Source of the DNA: Isoetes taiwanensis
Lineage: Eukaryota; Streptophyta; Lycopodiopsida; Isoetales; Isoetaceae
Direction of reading: 5' to 3'
Assembly (NCBI GenBank): GCA_021234155.1
Contig: JAJEKV010000022.1
Span: 2,294,728-2,358,727, forward strand
DNA: 64,000 nucleotides
The translations under genes were made by a program, and so were the position numbers. The notes under the pieces are model-generated. The model ran no database searches, was not told where the DNA came from, and worked only from the letters and a program-made list of their open reading frames with translations. The first letter of the stretch is position 1. Every line of letters starts with the position of its first letter. This document shows, piece after piece, positions 55,890-64,000 of this stretch.

Positions 55890-56939
55890 TGCAAGCAAAG
55901 GGACGAGACCATTGAGCATTGTTTCTTTTTATGTGATCATCTCCATTAGAGGTAATTTGAGATCTCCTTTTGTCCCCATAAGAATCCTCCAATAGAATGA
56001 CTACTCTACATCAAACTGCAATTAATGCAGCATTAACAACTTCATTGCTGTCGTTTTTTCCCTATAACTTTTGATCTACTCATGAAAATGCTGCGGCGTT
56101 TGTTGCATTAGATGCAGAATGAAAAGATCTTTCAAGTGATATATGGTTATGATGTATTTCAATACAAGCCATATGTGTTAACCTTAAAAAATATGGTTTT
56201 TTGTTCTTTTCTTATATATTTACATCCCAAAAGATATAACAATGGGTTGTCATTAGAAAGATCTTGAGGAGATGAATCCATTGCCACAAATAGTGTTCGA
56301 ATCGGAGTTTTTGATCAAAAGTTATAGTAGAAAAATGACACTGCAAAAGTTAGTTAGAACTGCATTAATTACTGCTGCCACATAATCCTGGAATAAAATA
56401 CACTGGAGCTCTTCTCTTATTGGACAGTTTAAAAAGGTGATGTGGCTTTTTAAGCATCCCTTAATGGGACAAAATGAGATCTCAAATTACCTCTAATGCA
56501 GCATGTTTGGTCTTGGCTGCTTTCTCTTTTTCATGTGACATTGACAAGTGAGCAAGTGCTTCTGGCTATTTATCCAGATACTTGGAATAAGGTGCGAAGT
56601 CAAGCATTTCATTTGGCATCAGGATGGTTGCTGTGGTCCATCTGGAAGCGCAGAAGATTGTGTATCTTTCAGTTTGGATATTCCTCCTGCAGTAGTCCTC
56701 CCAGGACGCACAAGCTAGAATTGCTAAGGCCTACCATTGTTCTTCGCTTGCTCCTGCCAAGCGACAGTTGATATTTAAGTCTTATTTGAGTGTGTTGTCT
56801 TATGCATAGACTGGTGGTTCTATTCAGTGGATCATGATTATCCTCTGAAATTTTATTCCCGCCTCTGCATTTGTATCTAGCTTTTGGCTTGGTGTTTCAA
56901 TAAAGTTTGTCGTTCTTCAAAAAAAAAAAAAAAAAAAAA
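55890..56939 (+). mobile_element. 5'-truncated L1-type LINE with poly(A), split by a foldback element
   Basis: Codons at 55890-55943 read CKQRDETIEHCFFLCDHL, the start of the RT zinc-binding domain. Reading resumes at 56499 with QHVWSWLLSLFHV and LLWSIWKRRRLCIF, the rest of that domain, stopping near 56770. A 3' UTR with AATAAA (56899-56904) and a 21-A tail (56919-56939) follows. The endonuclease and RT core are missing, so it is dead. Residues 55944-56498 are a later insertion. Confidence 0.85.
55944..56498 (+). mobile_element. 555-bp foldback/MITE inserted in the LINE
   Basis: Ends are inverted: CATTAGAGGTAATTTGAGAT at the left and its inverse at the right (56479-56498), continuing to about 33 bp with CTTTTGTCCC. 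Similarity in inverse continues inward (CTATAACTTTTGATC with GATCAAAAGTTATAG; AAGATCTTTC with GAAAGATCTT), so most of the element can fold on itself. No transposase. Target duplication is unclear: at most the dinucleotide CA. Confidence 0.85.
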
Positions 56940-57740
56940 CCCAAAAGTCTGGAAAACCAGCAATGCAAAACCATAAAAAATGGCATTGGGCAACATCTAT
57001 ATAACTCGATTTAGTGACGGAATTGATCATTCTCGAAAAGTAACCTTTGATCTTACACAATTCGTGATCAAAAGGGCTTTGAATATAAGCCTTTAAATTA
57101 TTATTATTAAGATCTAATCTTAACCAATTAACAACTTCAACAATGAAATGGCATTTTCCTTTAGTTAATAAGGGTTTATTTAAAACGTAGATTAGCATTG
57201 TCTAACTTAGATGCTCGCAATGTGAATCTCAATTTCTGAAACCCATTTTGAGATGCTCGAAATAACACTATTTTCTTCAATATAAAGGCAAAGCATCATG
57301 GTTTGAGATTGGATTGAAGATGATTTTCACACAGTTTTAGGTTGACACAAATTCCGCCATAATAGACTTAGGAAAAGAGAAATGTTCGCGGCAGCCTTGG
57401 CCGCCGCGATAAATTTGTTGTACATAATAATCCACTTTGTGATCAAATACTCCTTCTTATGTAATCGAGTGTGTGACGGACCCAGCCCTCTTGGCATGAG
57501 CCGTCGCCCGCGTTACAACATAACTACACTTAAAACAAGATAACGTATATAACATAGCAATACGAATCATACATATTCATAAGATCCCAAAATACAATAA
57601 CTTAGACACACACGTTACAAAGATCCCATCACGCCATATGATATCACATAACACATAGTCTCATAGCTGATACAAAAGATATGCTAACAGCATGTCCAAA
57701 AGGATAACAACAGACGTCTGTACAACCAAACATAGCAAGA
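56940..57740. other. No gene; possible LTR-like relic
   Basis: 57470-57540 (TGTGACGGACCCAGCCC, GCCGTCGCCCG) resembles the border of some plant gypsy LTRs. Without a partner LTR, primer site or target duplication I cannot support the call. Confidence 0.3.
57381..57426 (+). repeat. GC hairpin motif, copy 2
   Basis: AATGTTCGCGGCAGCC, then GGCCGCCGCGATAAAT and TTGTTGTACA. Same frame as 22168-22209 with a different central stem (GCGGC with GCCGC). Confidence 0.5.
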
Positions 57741-58600
57741 TCACTCAGATCCTCCATCCGAGATGACTGAAGAGGACCCAGTAGAACCAGAATATCCTGA
57801 GGGTTGCTCTCCAGGCTCTCTATCAAAGAGGTCAACCCTCGGTTGCCTCTGCTCATAATAAATTTGTCTGAAGAGATCAATCAGAAGCTCATAGATCCGG
57901 TGCTTCGACACCAACTCTGGCTCATCCCCGATTTCTCGGAACCACCACGTTACGAAGGAATCCAAGTGTAACGTGATGCTTGGCGCATCTGGACGTGCCA
58001 TCTTTAGCAACATACAGCAAGCAAGAAGGGGTTAGCCCACAGGGACTAAGTGGGGAACACTAGGGTAGGGAACCAAGAACTATGTCAATCACGAAATATT
58101 AATCTATGTTCAATATATGACAAGAGAAACTTACCTCGTTCCATGTTTCCTGCAAAACGTTAGATGACTAATCTCAAACAATCTCAAGTCTAAATGCAGA
58201 ACTACATGTCTAGGATCTCTGATCCAGTTCAACTTTCCCCTTGGGTCGTGACGCCAAGGAGACATATTCTAATCCATTGTACGTACATGCCTTAATACGA
58301 GGGGGCTCTCCCCTTGGCAAATATGTTGCTAGATGAGATATCTTTGCATTATGATATAAGGCTTTCCAGCCTCTAAATATAGAACCTTCCCATGTGCAGG
58401 TGATATTGTCTGGCTCATCTGCGTCCACTTTATCCATGATAAGAAAAATAAATTTGTCTTGTGTCAAACAATCCAGGTTCAGGGCAGAACTCACTTTCAG
58501 GGAAGGAAACTTCTACACTGTCGTCCTCATCATCATCATCCGAGGATTGCCTCTCATGGTCTGTGGGCTATCAAACATAAACCATTCCTAAATTAGTGGT
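57741..58600 (-). CDS. Unrecognised multi-exon gene, possibly incomplete
   Basis: The last exon (58001-57741, or starting at the AAAG/ATGG border) reads MARPDAPSITLHLDSFVTWW, then KHRIYELLIDLFRQIYYEQR, ending DGGSE. Upstream, a 15-nt segment (58149-58135) sits between TTTTGCAG and GTAAGT and would add ETWNE in frame. Further upstream an acidic stretch (SDDDDEDDSVEVSFPE, about 58560-58500) and, in another frame, TQDKFIFLIMDKVDADEPDN with TWEGSIFRGWKALYHNAK (58494-58210) look coding. The frames do not join simply, so an intron or frameshift is missing from the model. No known domain is recognised; a retroelement gag is an alternative. Confidence 0.4.
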
Positions 58601-58956
58601 TGTTATACTAAATGAATAAAAAGAAATAATCATCCATATTTATTTCATACACTAAATGATACATTATATTTTTATGAGATCACATGGTTATACCTGTAAA
58701 CACGACATTTCTCAACTTATACCTTAATATTATGTACGATATATCTTAATATATCATAATCTAGTTGTAAAATTGCACCGAAGTGCATACATCATTTCAA
58801 GTTATGGCCTTAAGCTAGGGTTATATTTCCGTCTATAAAGAACGATAATAGGGTCACTCTTTTGTTGGCGTTGTCTTCATCTTGGAACAGTCCTCCTAAA
58901 AGAATAGTTAATAAACAATTCATCCCCTAGTTTTAGACTTCACGTAGCACAAACAA
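58601..58956. other. No gene recognised
   Basis: AT-rich spacer between the unrecognised gene and the paralogous kinase-tail segment. Confidence 0.4.
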
Positions 58957-59235
58957 TGCTACATGCGGCTTATCCAATGTATGGAAGCCCTGGGACATTC
59001 ATGATACATTGACGCGCGTGCTCAATGATAATCAGTGTATACTCAATGATACTCAGTGATATCAGTGTATACTCATTGATGCGCATGCTCGATGATACTA
59101 ATGGTTCTATCTCTTATATCCTCATGCATGGTGCCAATGTGGCATGACTCAAAATACTATCCATCTATCTTTCTAATGTACACAAATATTTTTGTTGCAC
59201 TATAGGCATTTATCACTACCTATATAAAGCAGTAT
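58957..59235 (+). repeat. Paralogous empty site of the 8.9-kb Helitron
   Basis: Positions 58957-59109 match the kinase tail at about 44070-44255, and 59110-59235 match 53162-53285. The two parts meet at GGTTCTA/TCTCTTATATCC with nothing in between. It shows the ancestral sequence before Helitron insertion and proves that the kinase tail and the TATA-bearing segment were neighbours when this region was duplicated. Confidence 0.88.
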
Positions 59236-59674
59236 ATTTTGTTCTTAGAAAATTGATATCTAATATTTCTGGGCTGAGAAGAGCCCACAGGTTGATGACA
59301 CGTACGTTATTTTCGGTTTTCCTAAATTCAGAAAAGACTAATTTTTTGTGCGGAGGAGGATGGATGTAGAGTTGATACGTGGATTAAAAAAAAATTAAAA
59401 AATGAAAGATGCATTTATGGCGGATCCGACTCTGCTCTGCCTCCGGATCTGCTTTGCCTACATTGGGATGTTGCTTAATATCTCCAGATCTGCTTCCGGT
59501 AGGTTTTCTTCTCCATGTTCTTCTTTTTCTTCTTCTTAAGATCGGCTTGCATCTAATTATGCCATTTTACTTTGGCAATCAGCGCCTCTGATTCAAAAAA
59601 TCTCGGTTCCAGTGTTCTCGTTTGTGCTTTGTTTCTGTACTTAACTTGCACGACGTCATATCTCTAACGATTCG

Positions 59675-59998
59675 TTGTCGAATGCTGCTCCTGGCTTTAT
59701 GGTGGACCTCTTGCGAAATCGAGGTACTCTATGCATATTTACTGAAGATTTAGATCTGAGTTTTGATGCTGGCCTCATCGCCCAGGCTCACATTTCATTC
59801 TGGCAAAATAGATCGGTGGATATTCTGGGTAGGTTCTTTTGCAACATAGAATTTTTACAGTGGTTCGTCATAGTGGAAACTGTGGATGCAAGCGGCGGCG
59901 TTCGCACAGAGAAGAAGCTGCTTATATTCCTTTCTCCAAATGATCGCTTTTTTAAGTATGTCTATTCTCCTGATTATGCCACTGTTGGCATTTGGTGA
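59675..59998 (+). CDS. Hypothetical ORF, about 98-107 residues
   Basis: Open frame with ATG at 59699 reading MVDLLRNRGTLCIFTEDLDL, then HISFWQNRSVDILGRFFCNI and EKKLLIFLSPNDRFFKYVYS. Composition is protein-like but no family is recognised. It lies about 480 bp after the duplicated TATA box and just upstream of the copia element. Could be a genuine short gene or an exon. Confidence 0.3.
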   Translation: MSNAAPGFMVDLLRNRGTLCIFTEDLDLSFDAGLIAQAHISFWQNRSVDILGRFFCNIEFLQWFVIVETVDASGGVRTEKKLLIFLSPNDRFFKYVYSPDYATVGIW

Positions 59999-60242
59999 CC
60001 TGTCAGCAAGGCCAAGTCTGACATGGGCAACAACCTTTAATTAGGAACTCTTGTTCCACGTATTTCCTTATTTGATTGCTATGTATTTGCATTTCTGTTT
60101 CGTCGGTTTAGGCTGATATTGAGGAGCACTTTACTCCTCAAGTTAAGGGCCGTCCATGTATTTGAATCCTTTATGCATCAATGAAAGTAATCTTCAGTTC
60201 TTTGCAATCCGTCTTTTGTTTAAGTTTATCTTAAACTTAATA

Positions 60243-60254
60243 TGGTATCAGAGC
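60243..60254 (+). other. Primer-binding site of the Ty1-copia element
   Basis: TGGTATCAGAGC is the complement of the 3' end of plant initiator tRNA-Met, the usual minus-strand primer site of copia elements. The 5' LTR should end within a few bases upstream; its left border cannot be placed because the 3' LTR lies outside the window. Confidence 0.88.
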
Positions 60255-60351
60255 GGGTTACTCTGTAATCCGGAGAAGACGTGCAACGCTTGCATGCGCA
60301 GCTCAGAAAGGGGCCCAAGACTGAAGTTTGAAAATCAGTAATCGATTGCAA

Positions 60352-63300
60352 ATGGGAAAAATTGATAAATTGTCGCATGCAAATGCATTCTACTGGTTTA
60401 TCAAAGTGAGGGCCAAGTTGTCTGAGAAAGGACTGTAGCATATCGTTTCTGGCGATGAACCTAGGCCAGCTCCTCAGAAGTCTGCTGCACAAGTGGTGAA
60501 AGGAGAAACACCGTCAGGGGTGGTCGGTGATGCTCTAACCAGGTGGAGGCAGAAGGATTGGGAGGCTAGGAACAGGTTGATGCGCTATCTCGATGACACG
60601 ATGATAGCCCAGGTAGAGGCAGGTGAAAGCACTAAGGAAGCATGGGAACAGCTAGCCCAGATTTATAAGAGGAAGCATTTTTCTCACCAAGCCAATCTCT
60701 ATTCAGTAGTGTTTACCACTAAGCTGAAAGACTGTGCCAATTGTGAGGAGTATATCTCCAAGATCAAAACCGCCACTTTACAACTGAAAGGGCTAGAGAA
60801 GGAATTGGATGACGATTTGGTAGTAGGGGCTCTTTTGCTCGGTTTGCCAGCATCCTATAATAACGTGAAAAATCTTATAGGATCTTGTGAACATGTGCAG
60901 ATAGAATGGGCCTGCCAACAGATCCTTATGGAAGAAGGAAATCAAATGGGAGCAAAGAAGGGTGGGGGCAAAGAAGATCTAGCTTTGGCAGCCAAGTTGG
61001 AAGGCTCAGAAAATCGAAGGTGTTACAACTGCAACCAAGTTGGGCACATAGCCAGGAACTGCTCCGAACCTGATAGACGAAAGAAAAAGAAAGAAGAACC
61101 AAAGAGAAGGAAAGTAAGTTCTCAGTCTAAAAGGGAGGCTCAAAAGGCTAAAAGGCTGAGTAACTCAGACGACTCAGGTAGCAGCTCCAGTGAAGATTCT
61201 CTAATAACCACACGAGCCTTCTTTGCTCAGAATTCAGCAGGTCTGGAAAACTTCCCTTGGATAGAAGGGCTGCATGTTGTGCTAAAAACATGCTTATGCA
61301 TTGTTGCTCAGATTTTTGCTTACATGTTTGAATGGATCTGTGATGTAGTTCAAGATGATGACGACATCTTAGACCATGGATTTGAGAGCATGGGTTTAAT
61401 GGCCAGCATCAAAGGTGGGCAATGGTATCTTGACTCTAGAGCTAGTGACCATATGTCGGGAAATAAAGAACTGTTCTCAGATTTCCAAGGAGAGATGTGC
61501 AAGCAGAAGGTGAAAATTGGAAAGGGGAAACTAAGCATCGAAGGCATAGGAACAGTTGTGCTCCATCTTTCAGCAGGACAGGTACAACTAAAGAAAGCTT
61601 TATATGTTCCAGAGCTGGAACATAATCTTCTCTCTATTTCCAAACTAGATGATGCAGATTTGATTGCTACTTTTGGCAATAGACAGTGTGTAATCAAAGA
61701 TAGCAAACACAAAATTGTAGCCAGAGGGGTTCGAGATGGCAGCCTGTACAAGTTGAGCTGGAGCCAACAGAGCACAGTAGCACTCAATGCCATAACAGAA
61801 AATCCACATCAAATTTGGCACGAGAGGTTGGGGCATGCAAATTTTCAGCTGTTACGGCAAATGGGGAAGTGCAAGATTGTTGATGATCTGCCAAGAATCA
61901 GGACACCTGAAGATGTTTGCGAAGGATGCGCTTTGGGAAAATTGACTAGAAAACCTTACAGCAAAGTGAAATCAAAACGGGCCACGTCTCCTTTGGCATT
62001 GATCCATATGGATCTATGGGGGCCGGCACGCAGGACATCACTAGGGGGGTCCAGATTCTTTCTCCTTGTCATTGATGACTTCACTAGGAAGATCTGGGTT
62101 TTCTTTCTGCAAAAGAAATCTGAGACATTCACACAGTTCAAAGTTTGGCTGGCTCAAGCAGAGAACTTTAAGCAGACTAAAGTGAAATGCATCCGTACAG
62201 ATCAGGGAGGAGAATTTCTCAGTGGCGAATTCATTTCCTTTCTTCAAGCACGGGGAATCAGTCATCAATTGGCTGTGGCTTGTGAACATCAACAAAATGG
62301 GGTCGTGGAACGAAAAAACAGAACCATTCTAGAATGTGCTAGAGCCATGTTGTTTTCAAAAGGCATTCATGTGAGGTTCTGGGCTGAAGGCGTCAACATT
62401 GCAGTTCATATTCTCAACGTTCTCCCAACAAAGGCTGTTCCAGAAGTGGTTCCAGAAGAAGCTTGGACAGGTCTCAAGCCCTCTGTGGCCGAATTTAAAG
62501 TGTTTGGGTGTACAGCTTACGCCCATATCTCCAAAGAAGAACAGCAAGGTAAACTGTCACATCGAGCTGTTCCATGCATGTTTGTGGGATACAGCGAGCA
62601 GTGCAAGGGATACAAGTTATATGTGCCCTCCAAGAGAAAGATGTTTGTGAGAAGAAGTGTGAGATTTGATGAGACTGATTTCCACATTGGACATGACAAA
62701 GAGAATTCTACTCAGGAACCCTTTCTTCTGGCCACTCCTTCTCAGGAGTCCGATGTAAGCTCAACAAGCTCAGAATCAGGATCTGATCATGAAGATCAGG
62801 CTGGAGATGATGCAGACCATGATGATGCAGACGTCCCTTCCGAACCAGACTCAGACTCTGATGATGATCCAGATGATCGCCCAACACCTGCTCCTCTGCT
62901 CAGGAAATCTGATCGTGCTCGGAGACCCACTGCAAGGATGCAATCCTATTTGGAAGGTAAGAAGCCTCGCTCTGCTGCATATATTGCTTTACATAGTTCT
63001 ATTCCATTGATAGAACCAGTGACATTTCGAGAAGCCATGGCTAGTACTGCTCATCACCTTTGGTCCAAAGCCATGGACGATGAAATGAAGTCCCTTGAAG
63101 ACAATCACACGTGGCAGTTGGTTCCTCTTCCCTCCGGCAGAAAAGCTATCAGCTGTAAATGGGTATATAAGTTAAAATTTGATGAGCACAACCGGGTCTC
63201 ACGCTACAAAGCCCGACTTGTTGCTCGAGGGTGCTCACAAAAACCTGGTATTGATTACCACGAAACATTTGCTCCGGTGGCTCGACTCACCTCGGTTCGC

Positions 63301-64000
63301 CTTGTTCTTGCATTAGCAGTGGCTTGGGGTCTCGATTTGCAACAAATGGACGTCAAATCAGCCTTTTTGCATGGGGATCTTGATGATTGTATTTTTATGC
63401 AGCAGCCTGCTGGGTATGTTGTTCAGGGCAAGGAGAATCTAGTCTGCAAGCTCAAGAAAGCCATCTATGGCCTCAAGCAATCTCCACGTTTGTGGTATAA
63501 AACCATTCATGCCTTCTTTACGTCACAAGGTTTTGTGAGATCTCATGCAGATTGGAACATTTACGTGAAGACAACTCATGGTAAACTGGTGATAGTTGTC
63601 TTGTATGTTGATGATCTCATTCTTGCTTCCAATGACAGTGCGCTCATGCAAGATACGAAGGCTCAACTCACTGCTCGCTTCCATATGACAGATTTGGGGA
63701 CTCTGAGGTATTTTCTTGGCATGCATGTTGTGTATGACAAAGCAGGAGGTGTACTTCAATTGCACCAACAAAAAGCCATTGAGTCTCTTATTGCTAAGTG
63801 CAACATGCACGGTAGTAGGCCTGTATCTACACCTGCCATCTCCGGCTCACTTGTTCCCTCTACAGCCTCTCCTGTCACTGAAATTCATGGTATTGCAGTT
63901 TCCTACAGGAGTGTCATTGGCTCTCTGATGCATTTAATGGTGTGCACACGTCCAGATATCTCTGAAGCAGTCATTACCTTGAGCCAATTTATGGAATGTC
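60352..64000 (+). pseudogene. Ty1-copia gag-pol polyprotein, one early stop, runs off the right edge
   Basis: One frame from ATG 60352 is open to the window end (1216 codons) except for TAG at 60436 (codon 29). Order: gag with a CCHC knuckle (CYNCNQVGHIARNC, residues 224-237); protease; GAG-pre-integrase (IWHERLGHA, about 488); integrase core (HMDLWGP; TDQGGEF; NGVVERKN); reverse transcriptase (KWVYKLKFDEHNRVSRYKAR, then YVDD at 1085-1088); start of RNase H (YRSVIGSL, TRPDI). The protease site reads LDSRAS where copia families have DSGA, so protease is probably inactive. Acidic repeats (SDSDDDPDD) lie between integrase and RT. The good frame indicates recent insertion. Part of an LTR retrotransposon; host-plant element, not a virus. 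Confidence 0.92.

Overview
This is nuclear DNA of a land plant: GT-AG introns, a plant-type PLAC8 gene, an AMP1-like peptidase fragment, and L1, Ty1-copia, Ty3-gypsy and Helitron elements. Gene density is very low and most of the window is transposable elements, gene fragments and satellites of different ages. That looks like a large, repeat-rich genome; a fern or other non-seed plant is my guess, but nothing here proves the lineage.

Layout. 0-5.9 kb: dispersed and tandem repeats, an exon-like cysteine-rich cluster, and a decayed Helitron end. 5.9-6.6 kb: the only intact spliced gene I can build, a 202-residue PLAC8 protein on the minus strand. 7-13 kb: diverged repeats and a Ty1-copia fragment fused to a Ty3-gypsy remnant with its 961-bp 3' LTR. 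13-21.3 kb: a strongly strand-asymmetric, A- and purine-rich block of serial duplications, with 217-bp near-identical direct repeats at 14.0 and 21.1 kb. 21.3-33 kb: a DNA element with terminal inverted repeats, an ABCB transporter fragment, a degenerate unrecognised ORF, minisatellites, a trihelix-domain pseudogene and other exon-like pieces. 33-41 kb: two Helitron 3' ends, gypsy and LINE debris.

41.6-44.2 kb holds an intronless protein kinase with a helical N-terminal region and an unknown C-terminal domain; one in-frame TAA splits the last 140 codons from the rest. Right after it, at 44,256, an 8.9-kb Helitron begins that ends at 53,161. The empty target site is present as a paralogous segment at 59.1 kb, so both ends are defined to the base. 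The Helitron carries gene fragments in both orientations (AMP1-like peptidase, an unrecognised multi-exon gene) and has received a poly(A) retroposon flanked by a 15-bp target duplication.

53-60 kb has a duplicated promoter-like segment, a tandem duplication, a LINE interrupted by a 555-bp foldback element, and an unrecognised gene with an apparent 15-nt micro-exon. From 60.24 kb to the right edge runs a Ty1-copia element with one in-frame stop and an altered protease motif. Three copies of a hairpin whose stem differs in sequence but stays paired (0.6, 40.8, 52.7 kb) are the most unusual structural signal I found.
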